Source of the DNA: Lentisphaerota bacterium | Lineage (GTDB): Bacteria; Verrucomicrobiota; Kiritimatiellia; RFP12; UBA1067 | Assembly: GCA_022839525.1 (NCBI GenBank) | Contig: JALHET010000091.1 | Span: 4,451 to 11,815 of the forward strand | Length of the DNA stretch: 7,365 bases | Direction: 5' to 3' | Shown here: positions 1 to 6,745 of the stretch, one piece after another | Numbering within the stretch: position 1 is the stretch's first letter | How the letters are laid out: the number at the start of each line of letters is the position of its first letter | Position numbers and translations under genes: made by a program | Notes under the pieces: model-generated | Database searches by the model: none | Told to the model about the DNA's origin: nothing | The model's input: only the letters and a program-made list of their open reading frames with translations

Positions 1-2570
1 CCGCCGTATCCCCATTTCGTGCGAAGATACGCCTCGACCTTCTGCCGATCATCGTCGCCGAGCTTATGGTCGTAGACCAGCACCTCGGCAAGACACTGCT
101 GACCGATCCAGGTCCCTCCCATCGAAGAACCGTCGGCAAGGTAACGCCCGTCGAACGCGAAGCCATCCGCGCAGGTGATCGGATGCGCGGTGTCAGTTAT
201 GCACATTGAGAGGAGATCCCAAGCCCCGGAGAGTGAAGTCGTCGTGGGATTGACAGAGGCACCATCCTTGTACCATGCGGCATTGCGGAGGTTCTCGGGC
301 ACTGTCCAGTACTCGACGCCGTTGAGGATGTGGTCGCTCGCCTTGAAATACGACGACGAGTGCCCGTCACGGTCGCGCATGAAGTTGTAACGCGCTGCAG
401 AGGAGCTGTAATTGGTTCCTCCGCCCATCAAGTACCCGCCGCCCTCATGCGAACCGACAACCCAGAAGATGCTGCCGATGTTGTCGAGAATCGCGTATGC
501 GCCGTCTTTCGTGAACCGGAATGCCGCCTCGCTGGCAAACGGCATGTCAACGACTTTCGCCCCGTTCAAATCCTTGGCGGTGATGAGCTTCGCGTACTTG
601 CCATCGACGAGCGGGACGGCGGCCCAGCCGTTCCCCGCCTTGCTCGCCCAATTCGTCACCGACACGCTGCGGTCGGCGTTGGTAACGGAACTGATACCCC
701 ATCCGGCATCCGCCTGGTAGATGAGGCCGTCGGTGACCAACTCCCCTAACGACGACGGGCGATTGCCGGTAAGGTGCACCGTACCCCCGGCAACCGTCAC
801 CGTGCCAGTGAAACCGCTCAAGTCGCGAATCTGAAGCACGCCTTGGCCGGTCTTCGCGAAATCGCCTTCGCCTGTGATCTTGATCGCGGAAGCGCTGGTT
901 TCAATATCCATACCCATTTCGCCGGCGACGGCGATTTCGACAAGCTCCGCCGTCTCTGTCGGCGCGGCAGGAAGCGCGGCAGGGGCGGCATTGAACCACT
1001 TCTGCATGAGATAATTGCGTGTCGCGATCTTCTCGCGGTCGGAAAGCTCGCGCTCGTAGAGGACGACTTCCGCCATCCGGATGCCGCCGGTAAGGCGCTC
1101 GACTTCACGGTCGGTGCCGAGCGCCGAGATGTGTGCGCCGGCTGCCGGATGAAACTCGGTGAGCGTGAAAACCCCGGGTTGCATCACCGCAGCGCGTGTG
1201 ACCGCAATCCCGTTTGTGTAAATCTCACCCTGAGAGACATGATTGGCTGTCGCGTTGTCGCTCAGAAGCGGACAGTTGTTGGTGGCGGTCTCATTTCGCA
1301 GGAAGTCGTAAAAGTCTCCGTTGGAATTGTTTTTGAGCGAGCCAGTGTTGCCGGTATTGCCGAAGTAGGTGCCGCGGGTGTCGTCACGCGGACACCACAC
1401 GAGAAATGCGCTGCGAACCGAGTCAAATGAACGCGAAAGCGCCAACGAACGTCCGCCTTTCGCCGAGGTGTAAGGGCCAAAATCAAGCGTGTCATGCCCG
1501 TTGAGTTGCACTGTCGAGCTCAAATAAGGCACGTAATTCATCGCGCTGTAGGAAGCGCGTCCGCGGAAATACGGCGGCATCGCCATCACGCCCTTGTCGT
1601 CCGAATACCAAGCCACCACGCGGCGCTCACCGTTGACTTCCTCGATTTCCATGCTCGATGCGTCGGCGACGTCGAGATGAAGCGCGGGATCCTCTGCAAG
1701 CCAACTGTTGTCATCGGTCTTGAACGCGGTCGAGACATCGGGTCGTGCGACCTGCACGAACATCCCGCCTTCAACCGTGACGGTCTCGGCGTCCATCGTC
1801 TGGTACTCGAGTGTGCCGCCACCGGTCTTGATCAGCTTGCCGCCGACGGATGAAAGTTTGCCGATGCGGGCGGTCACGCCTTCCGGCACTTCTATCCTGG
1901 CGTCTGAAACCGCCGTCACCTTCTGGAGTTCCGGCGTTTTCCTGTCATTGAATTTCGCATAACCAGGAGCCTCGCGGTTGAGCCACTTTTTCATGAGGTA
2001 AGCCGTCGCGTCGAGGATCTGTTCGTCGGAAAGCACATACCTGTACATCACGATCTCACCGATCCGAAGACCGCCGAACAACGCGCCGGACGCGCCGATC
2101 TTGTCAATCGAAGGGTTTCCGGGCATCTTGATCGCGACCACTTGGTACCCCGGGGTCAGATATCCCTGATTTATGCCATCCGCCGGAATGCCGTCAATCC
2201 AAGTCTGGTTTTTGGCCTGAGACTGCGAAAGTCCAGCGGAATACGTGCCGAATAATGTTGTGTCATAGCAATAGGCCACGCTGCTGTAACGGGTGACGTA
2301 ATTGTTGCCGCTGCCCGTGGCGCCGAAAAGCGCTCCGCCGCCGCGCTGGGCACCAACGACCGCAACTACCGTGGCGATGCCCGGTGGAGAGGCGGTATTG
2401 GTCGGGGAGATAGTCTCGGTTTCGTCGTTAACGAGTTTCAGGTAGCAACTGCCGGAGCTTTGCGTCAGATCGCCGAAATCGATCACATCCAGGTTTGCGC
2501 CAAGCGCGTCGGCGAGAATCTTCGGGGCATTCAACGAATCGTACGGACGCGCACAGATTGCCTTTTCCTT
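1..2570 (-). pseudogene. Continuation of the LamG/PATR modular protein after the in-frame TGA (runs off the window)
   Basis: The same reading frame as the N-terminal part stays open from codon 453 to the window edge (codon 1308), with no other stop. It completes module 2 (ending YLMKKW, W648). It then holds a PATR-like repeat (about residues 690-726, KTGGGTLEY and VEGGMF), module 3 (DPALHLD at 746-752 to YLMQKW, W977), a third PATR-like repeat (about 1014-1053, KTGQGVLQI and AGGTVHLTG), and module 4 (about 1064 to YLRTKW, W1305). The C-terminus lies outside the window, so any membrane anchor, sorting signal or autotransporter barrel cannot be seen. The only in-frame alternative starts near the TGA are TTG at 2532-2534 and GTG at 2484-2486. 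Neither has a ribosome binding site at normal distance and both would begin inside module 2, so an independent gene is unlikely. I label it a pseudogene fragment, but it would be ordinary CDS if the TGA is an assembly error or is read through. Confidence 0.8.
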
Positions 2571-2573
2571 TCA
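2571..2573 (-). other. In-frame TGA interrupting the modular gene
   Basis: The plus strand reads TCA here, giving TGA in the frame that is open on both sides: LAADGA-stop-KEKAIC. The frame does not shift, so this is a substitution-type interruption and not an indel. One base change would restore sense (CGA Arg, GGA Gly, TGG Trp or TGC/TGT Cys, among others). It lies between the VWRN and LDVIDFG segments of LamG module 2, which align with the matching parts of modules 1 and 3. No other in-frame TGA occurs in this gene or its two neighbours, which use TGG for Trp throughout, so a general reassignment of TGA is not supported. Confidence 0.9.
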
Positions 2574-3926
2574 GGCGCCGTCCGCCGCAAGGTTGCGCCA
2601 CACCGCGAGAGCCCCGCCCGAACTTACGACCGAACTGGAATCCGATGCGTCAAAATGGATGTAGGGATCGCGCGGAAGTCCGTCCGGGATCGCCTTGCCG
2701 GCGAACGTAAGCGTGCCGCCGTTCATCTTGATCGCGCCGTTGAAATGACGGGCATCGTCGATCTGAAGCCGACCCCCGCCGGTCTTGACAATACCCGGCT
2801 CGCCAAAGCCGCGACCGCCACCGACACGGGAAATGACGAGCTTGTCACCGGCATCCACCTCAACCTGCTGATCCACCGCCCCGGCAGTGCCGGAAACGCA
2901 GCGGACAGGACGAATCCATCCGATCTTCGCCTCGCCGTTGACCCCCGGAGCCGCGCGCCTGGCGAACCACTTCCAGTTGAGGTACGCCTCGACCTTTTCA
3001 CACTCTTCCGTGGTGAGCGCCTTATCGAAAATGAGCATTTCCGCGACCTTAAAACCGCCGGAAACATCATAAACACGGGCATCGTTCATGCCGATGCCCG
3101 TCGCCGGCGGGAATGCGCGGGTTGTTCCGTCAGCGTTCGGGATGGTGGAGGCGATCTCCCAGCCTCCGGCCATGCCGACCCTGGTGCCGATCGTAGGCAT
3201 GCCGTCGTGCCGAACGACGGCATTCTGGTTCGCTGTGTGCGTATGTGACGCTTGGAAGAACGCGCTGTCGAACCAGCGCGGGCGATAGGTGCCGGACTCC
3301 GCATTCACCTGTCGTACCAGCGTGTTAACATCGCGCCCCCACATGATGCCGTCCGTCCCTCCGGGAAACGAATAACCGCCGCCGACGAACTGTCCGCCGA
3401 AGTAGCCGCCTTCACCATAATCGCCGGTGCCGCGCGCCGAATACCAGACCGCTATGATCGAACCGATTCCGTCCAGACGGTTGCAGTCGTCGGTGGCCTC
3501 GACAGCGTTGAACACGAGGCCGCGACGAGAGCCCTTGATTCCGAAATCGAGAACCGGCATGCCGCCAAGCGCCGTGTCATTGGTTAACACTGGCCTGTTC
3601 TGTACCCACCAGTTATTGAAGGTCTGGGTACCGGAACCCTTCACGGTCGTAAGTGTGCGCCCGCCTACAAGCGACGGGATGAGTGAAACCTTGCCGTCCG
3701 CGGCAATCGTCCAGCCGTTCGTCCGCGTGCAATCGAACCAGAACACGGGATTGCCGATCGACTCCGGATACGCCGTCTGGTGGGTCGTGCCCGCGACAAG
3801 CTTCTGCGTGTCGCTCTTGGCGTCGAGCTGCACATAGCCCGGCTTGTTCGTTACCGCGACAATGGTTTCGGAATAGGCAAAAACCGCGACACAGCAGGCT
3901 GAACATGCCCAAATTAATTTTTTCAT
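2571..3926 (-). CDS. Secreted LamG/PATR modular protein, N-terminal part up to an in-frame TGA
   Basis: This is the first 451 codons of a large secreted protein. I chose ATG 3924-3926 over the longer frame opening at 3989 because it follows a strong Shine-Dalgarno (AAGGAGGG, 6 nt away) and begins a clear signal peptide: MKKL, hydrophobic core, and a type I cleavage site AYS|E after residue 19. Module 1 runs from the NPVFWFD motif (about residue 59) to YLNWKW (W320), the typical start and end of a LamG-like/concanavalin-type jelly-roll domain; the end matches the common pattern 'lifDkaLt..E...vE.YL..KW'. Residues about 360-409 form a PATR-like (autotransporter-associated beta-strand) repeat with KTGGGRLQI and NGGTLTF. 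Module 2 begins at DPYIHFD (residues 420-426) and is cut by TGA at codon 452. Such proteins are usually surface or secreted, with carbohydrate-binding or adhesive roles, but the ligand is unknown. It has its own promoter. If the TGA is real, this product ends inside a domain and is probably defective. Confidence 0.85.
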   Translation of the reverse strand: MKKLIWACSACCVAVFAYSETIVAVTNKPGYVQLDAKSDTQKLVAGTTHQTAYPESIGNPVFWFDCTRTNGWTIAADGKVSLIPSLVGGRTLTTVKGSGTQTFNNWWVQNRPVLTNDTALGGMPVLDFGIKGSRRGLVFNAVEATDDCNRLDGIGSIIAVWYSARGTGDYGEGGYFGGQFVGGGYSFPGGTDGIMWGRDVNTLVRQVNAESGTYRPRWFDSAFFQASHTHTANQNAVVRHDGMPTIGTRVGMAGGWEIASTIPNADGTTRAFPPATGIGMNDARVYDVSGGFKVAEMLIFDKALTTEECEKVEAYLNWKWFARRAAPGVNGEAKIGWIRPVRCVSGTAGAVDQQVEVDAGDKLVISRVGGGRGFGEPGIVKTGGGRLQIDDARHFNGAIKMNGGTLTFAGKAIPDGLPRDPYIHFDASDSSSVVSSGGALAVWRNLAADGA

Positions 3927-3932
3927 CTCAAA

Positions 3933-3940
3933 CCCTCCTT
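3933..3940 (-). promoter_or_regulatory. Ribosome binding site of the modular gene
   Basis: The minus strand reads AAGGAGGG, a near-perfect Shine-Dalgarno, 6 nt before the ATG at 3924-3926. It decides the start in favour of the signal-peptide Met and against the longer frame from 3989. Confidence 0.85.
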
Positions 3941-3944
3941 CGCA

Positions 3945-3973
3945 TTCCTGTTGTGCCATAGGCATAACAGGAA
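3945..3973 (-). promoter_or_regulatory. Hairpin in the 5' leader of the modular gene
   Basis: Two 13-nt arms (3945-3957 and 3961-3973) flank a 3-nt loop; 12 of 13 positions pair and there is one internal A-C mismatch in the RNA. The structure would form in the leader between the predicted transcription start (about 3994) and the Shine-Dalgarno, ending 4 nt from the latter. It could stabilise the mRNA, tune ribosome access, or act at the DNA level as an operator. There is no T-run after it, so it is not a classical terminator. Confidence 0.6.
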
Positions 3974-4000
3974 ACGGGTTAGCACCCACAGTTAACAGCT

Positions 4001-4030
4001 ATTATGCTGGAGGAGGGCGAGAAGAGTCAA
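4001..4030 (-). promoter_or_regulatory. Sigma70-type promoter of the modular gene
   Basis: On the minus strand TTGACT (4025-4030) and CATAAT (4001-4006) each match five of six consensus bases and are separated by 18 nt. The predicted transcript start is near 3994, giving a leader of about 67 nt that contains the hairpin and Shine-Dalgarno. This shows the gene can be transcribed independently of the lipoprotein gene upstream. Confidence 0.6.
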
Positions 4031-4115
4031 CTCAGGAGCCCGAAGGGTCTATCCCCGAGTCAGTGGCCGTTGGGGGTCGGGGGGGGCTATTTTTCCCACA
4101 CCCCCGGGTGTCCGA

Positions 4116-4176
4116 GACGTCCGCCCGTACTTTGTGCATGGCCCTTCCGGCCCATGCGCCGGTACGGCGGGACGTC
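4116..4176. repeat. Interrupted long palindrome, REP-like
   Basis: The outer arms 4116-4130 and 4162-4176 pair at 13 of 15 positions. Nested exactly at the same centre (about 4146) is a second inverted repeat, GCATGG (4136-4141) with CCATGC (4152-4157). The shared centre makes one composite stem-loop or cruciform. Its place after a stop codon in GC-rich sequence resembles REP-type intergenic repeats, but with a single copy in the window that class is a guess. Confidence 0.55.
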
Positions 4177-4182
4177 CACCGC

Positions 4183-4201
4183 TCCGCGCCATAGGCGCGG
4201 A
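4183..4201. repeat. Perfect 8-bp hairpin with 3-nt loop
   Basis: TCCGCGCC-ATA-GGCGCGGA is a perfect 8-bp inverted repeat with a 3-nt loop, lying 6 bp from the longer palindrome at 4116-4176. On the minus strand it lies about 115 nt after the lipoprotein stop codon. It might slow 3' exonucleases, but no U-tract follows in either direction. Confidence 0.55.
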
Positions 4202-4246
4202 ACCGGGTTGAAGAAACCGCCTGTTTAACCGTGCAACACCTTCGGG

Positions 4247-4258
4247 TAACGTACGTTA
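4247..4258. promoter_or_regulatory. 12-bp perfect palindrome
   Basis: TAACGTACGTTA is fully symmetric with no spacer. It sits 58 bp after the lipoprotein stop and about 220 bp before the promoter of the modular gene. It could be a protein-binding site or chance; nothing else identifies it. Confidence 0.3.
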
Positions 4259-4316
4259 TGGATACGTGCGTTTTTGACCCTTGAAGACCCGAATCGACTG
4301 CCGAACGGGCTCCCCT

Positions 4317-6599
4317 TTATCTCAGGCCGGCGGCGGCGAAGGCTTTCTTCACCGCGCCGGGGGAGAGCGGGGTTTTCAGATAACGCCGGTTGTCCGCAGG
4401 CAGAAGCGACGTGCCGCCTTCGCAGGCGACCGCGGTTTTTTCGCCACCGAGCTCGTTCACCAGCTCGAAATCGCCGGATGCGAGCGGCAAGGTGAGGGTG
4501 CCGCTACCCGAAACATGCCAGTACACGACGTAGCGGGAACCGTTGCGGTCGAAGAGGAATGCACGGACGTTTCCGCCCGCCACGTTCGGGATTTCGTGAT
4601 AGGGGACGAGTTCGTAATCTTTCTTCTCGTTCACAAGGAGGATGTGCTCCTGGTCGAGTTTTTTGAGTTCTTCCTTCTGAGCGGGCGTGAGCCAGTTTTT
4701 CGCGCGCACGTCTTCCCAGCGGCGCATCACCTCGAAGATGTCGGCCATGCGGGGGTGTTTCTTGAACTTCGCGAGGTTCGTCTGCAACGTCACGGGGCAA
4801 TCCCAGGCGGCGGCGCGGCTCGTGCCGTATTCGAACATGTCCGGCTGCGTGCCGAGTTTCGTCCTCGGCTCGTTCGGCGTCCAGAATCCCCACCAGCCGA
4901 AGTTGATACGGCTGAAGTCCTGCCGCATGAGCGGCGCTTCCATGGCGGGGAACTCGCGGATCATCTCCTTGAACTGTTCGGGGAGGAAGATGTCGAACGC
5001 ATTCGCGCCGCTCAGATGGTGCCAGGAGAAATGCGCCTTGGCCGCGCCTTCAGTGAAGAGCGGTTCGGAATTGAATTTCTTCCACACGCGGTATTGGGCG
5101 TTCGGCACGTGGAAGCCCTGCGGCACGTTCACGCCTTCCGAACCGTCGAAGTAAACGAAACAGAAGCCTGCATTGTAGATGCGGGCGATCTTGTCGGCGA
5201 TTTCGTCCTGCAGATCGCTGTTCTGATCGATGTAAACGCTGCGCGCGCCGAATTCGCAGACGTCCAGAAGACCGCCGATCTGCCCGAGCGGATGCGCGGT
5301 CACGTTTGTCTTGTGGGCGCCGCGCTTGCAGCCGGTGAAGCGGTAGGGGCGTTCGGTCGTGTAGCCGTCATAGGAAACGAGTTCGCCGCCGAACTGGAGG
5401 ATCCGGCACTCGTCGCACATCACGCACCCTTCTGGGTTCTCCTCCACATAGACGGTCGTATCGTCCGTGCCGAGGGGTTTCGCGAGCGTGAAGCGGCGCG
5501 TGAGGTTCAGCCGGTGATCCGCCACGGGCGTCACGTAGGGGCTCTTGAAGCCGATGAACGTGTGCAGCACATGCAAGCCGGGAGTGATGCCGGCCGCCTT
5601 GATTTTGTTGAGCATCGCCGTGAGATCGGCAACCCCGTTGGGGTATTCGTTCCGGAACGCGTATTCGCCGATGCCGCCGTAGCCGCCGTCCCCGCCCGCC
5701 CCCTTGACAATTGCGGGGTAGTAGATCAGCATCATGCGGAAACCGCCCATTTTCGCATATGTGATGTGTTCGTCCACAGTTGAAGGCACCACGGCGGAAG
5801 ACCAGTAAATGGAGGAATTGATCGCGGGTGAACGGCGGCTCTGAACACCGCGCGGGAGCTTGTAATCCTTTTCGAGGGAATCTATGCAATCGAGGAACGA
5901 AGATGCGGGAGCCGCGACAAGGGCGGCGCACGTGCCGAGCAGCTTGATATCTCTCACCGCGTCGGCGGAAAGGATCCTGAAGCCTTTGCGGCGCTCATGC
6001 CCGATCCACGTCTGAGGCATGGCGCCGACCACGGCCACGGCCGCGGCGTCATCCCAACTCACGTTCAGCCATTGGCCGAAATTTTTGCGGTTTTTGACAG
6101 GCACCTGCACCACGCGGAATTCGCGGACAGGCGGGGGTGTCATGCGGAGAGAACCGTAATCCGCGGGCTCAACGATCCAGTCCGTGAGGGTGAAGGAAAT
6201 GTAGTCAGCCGCTTCCTTCACCGTGACCACCGCTTCGTACGGCGTGATTTCAAATCCTACGATGAGCTTGTCCCCTTCCCGGCGCACGCGGTTCGCCTGA
6301 AAGGTTGTGCGGGTATTGGGGTAAATGAGCTTGATTTCATTGTTGAACGGGCGGTCTTGCGTTACGGAAAAGAGCGCGATGTCTTCACCGGAGACGACGC
6401 ACTCCTCGCCCGTCTGTTTCACCACGAGGCTTTTCACCACGCAGTCGGAGCCGAGAAGCAACTTAAACCGCGGGTTTTCGATCGCCACGTCCCCTTTGGC
6501 CGGGGTGTACCCCGAATCAAAAAGTGCGCAACCCCCGGCGCAGACGGCGAGCGCAAAGGCGAAAAAAAGTTTCGTTCCGACGGTCATCATTCGGTTCAT
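4317..6599 (-). CDS. Putative lipoprotein glycoside hydrolase, TIM-barrel type
   Basis: This 760-residue protein probably acts on carbohydrate outside the cytoplasm; the substrate is unknown. ATG 6597-6599 is chosen because AAAGGAA precedes it at 6 nt and because it starts a lipoprotein signal (MNRMM, hydrophobic stretch, AGGC with Cys24 as the likely lipidated residue). The frame extends upstream to 6782 but that part crosses the promoter and looks non-coding. Residues about 36-235 look like a beta-rich N-terminal domain. About 255-575 look like a TIM-barrel core: GITPGLHVLHTF (338-349), SVYIDQN (454-460), FCFVYFDGSEG (479-489) and PLFTEGA (513-519) resemble successive barrel strands, with Asp485, Glu488 and Glu517 as candidate catalytic residues. 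A Cys-containing insertion spans about 368-441. Residues about 675-745 resemble a small C-terminal beta domain. The layout recalls alpha-galactosidase/GH36-like enzymes, but I cannot assign a family. The downstream modular secreted protein fits a shared polysaccharide role, by inference. Confidence 0.8.
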   Translation of the reverse strand: MNRMMTVGTKLFFAFALAVCAGGCALFDSGYTPAKGDVAIENPRFKLLLGSDCVVKSLVVKQTGEECVVSGEDIALFSVTQDRPFNNEIKLIYPNTRTTFQANRVRREGDKLIVGFEITPYEAVVTVKEAADYISFTLTDWIVEPADYGSLRMTPPPVREFRVVQVPVKNRKNFGQWLNVSWDDAAAVAVVGAMPQTWIGHERRKGFRILSADAVRDIKLLGTCAALVAAPASSFLDCIDSLEKDYKLPRGVQSRRSPAINSSIYWSSAVVPSTVDEHITYAKMGGFRMMLIYYPAIVKGAGGDGGYGGIGEYAFRNEYPNGVADLTAMLNKIKAAGITPGLHVLHTFIGFKSPYVTPVADHRLNLTRRFTLAKPLGTDDTTVYVEENPEGCVMCDECRILQFGGELVSYDGYTTERPYRFTGCKRGAHKTNVTAHPLGQIGGLLDVCEFGARSVYIDQNSDLQDEIADKIARIYNAGFCFVYFDGSEGVNVPQGFHVPNAQYRVWKKFNSEPLFTEGAAKAHFSWHHLSGANAFDIFLPEQFKEMIREFPAMEAPLMRQDFSRINFGWWGFWTPNEPRTKLGTQPDMFEYGTSRAAAWDCPVTLQTNLAKFKKHPRMADIFEVMRRWEDVRAKNWLTPAQKEELKKLDQEHILLVNEKKDYELVPYHEIPNVAGGNVRAFLFDRNGSRYVVYWHVSGSGTLTLPLASGDFELVNELGGEKTAVACEGGTSLLPADNRRYLKTPLSPGAVKKAFAAAGLR

Positions 6600-6604
6600 G
6601 GGCG

Positions 6605-6611
6605 TTCCTTT
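6605..6611 (-). promoter_or_regulatory. Ribosome binding site of the lipoprotein gene
   Basis: The minus strand reads AAAGGAA, with AGGA 6 nt before ATG 6597-6599. Together with the lipoprotein signal it fixes this start over the upstream in-frame Met codons. Confidence 0.7.
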
Positions 6612-6623
6612 CGTGTAATGGAT

Positions 6624-6644
6624 AGGGAATATGCACGATTCCCT
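6624..6644. promoter_or_regulatory. Inverted repeat over the -10 region, candidate operator
   Basis: AGGGAAT (6624-6630) and ATTCCCT (6638-6644) form perfect 7-bp arms with a 7-bp spacer, 21 bp overall. This is the size expected for a dimeric helix-turn-helix regulator, and it overlaps the -10 box and part of the spacer of the lipoprotein promoter, so binding would be expected to block transcription. The cognate regulator is not in the window. Confidence 0.45.
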
Positions 6645-6656
6645 TAAAAACGTCAA
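6628..6656 (-). promoter_or_regulatory. Sigma70-type promoter of the lipoprotein gene
   Basis: On the minus strand TTGACG (6651-6656) and CATATT (6628-6633) are separated by the optimal 17 nt. The predicted start near 6621 gives a short leader of about 22 nt holding the Shine-Dalgarno. The -10 box is partly covered by an inverted repeat (6624-6644), a common arrangement for repressor control. Confidence 0.55.
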
Positions 6657-6677
6657 GCGCGTCCGCATGGCATTTTT

Positions 6678-6736
6678 GTGATCGGTTGGTGGCCGGGTTC
6701 TGCCCGGGCTGCCATTACCCCGGCTCCACCGATCAC
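6678..6736. repeat. Long imperfect hairpin between the divergent genes
   Basis: GTGATCGGT (6678-6686) pairs perfectly with ACCGATCAC (6728-6736). Pairing continues inward imperfectly between about 6687-6698 and 6717-6727, and an alternative inner stem CCGGG/CCCGG lies at 6693-6707. Neither flank carries a T-run in the right orientation for termination: the T5 at 6673-6677 is on the 5' side in the plus direction. It lies upstream of both divergent genes, outside the lipoprotein promoter boxes. It may be an intergenic repeat element or a shared regulatory site. Confidence 0.5.
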
Positions 6737-6745
6737 CTTTAGACT

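Larger units (their letters stand above)
4031..4316. other. Intergenic region between lipoprotein and modular genes
   Basis: No convincing gene is present. The region holds a G-rich tract (4072-4086), a short GC-rich palindrome (acaccc-cc-gggtgt, 4098-4111), a 61-bp interrupted palindrome (4116-4176), a tight 8-bp hairpin (4183-4201) and a 12-bp perfect palindrome (4247-4258). I looked for a Rho-independent terminator for the lipoprotein gene on the minus strand and found no hairpin followed by a T-run, so termination there is either Rho-dependent or uses a hairpin without a U-tract. Confidence 0.6.

Noticed and set aside
774..1430. Plus-strand 218-codon open frame
   Set aside because: Antisense shadow of LamG module 3 and its PATR-like repeat; no domain signal.
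2571..2573. Selenocysteine or a TGA-as-Trp code as the explanation for the in-frame TGA
   Set aside because: No SECIS-like stem-loop was evident just downstream, extracellular LamG modules are not a known selenoprotein class, and the other genes have no in-frame TGA while using TGG for Trp. It is kept only as a remote option.
2460..3248. Plus-strand 262-codon open frame opposite the modular gene
   Set aside because: Antisense shadow of LamG modules 1-2, with no ribosome binding site and no recognisable motif. It also crosses the TGA site without explaining it.
3927..3989. N-terminal extension of the modular protein frame up to 3989
   Set aside because: The strong Shine-Dalgarno and signal peptide place the start at 3926. 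The extension covers the leader hairpin.
4098..4111. acaccc-cc-gggtgt hairpin near T5 as a terminator
   Set aside because: The T5 run (4090-4094) lies 5' of the hairpin on the plus strand, and on the minus strand the hairpin is followed by A residues, so neither orientation matches a Rho-independent terminator.
4004..4228. Plus-strand 74-codon frame in the intergenic gap
   Set aside because: It has no ribosome binding site, runs through palindromes and the G tract, and gives a low-complexity translation.
4281..5783. Plus-strand 500-codon open frame opposite the lipoprotein gene
   Set aside because: It lies fully antisense to a gene with a signal peptide, ribosome binding site and domain motifs. 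The translation is low-complexity, rich in Arg/Glu/Val/His, and typical of the antisense of GC-rich coding sequence.
5997..6647. Plus-strand 216-codon open frame over the start of the lipoprotein gene
   Set aside because: Antisense to the N-terminal domain and signal peptide of the lipoprotein, and it runs through that gene's promoter.
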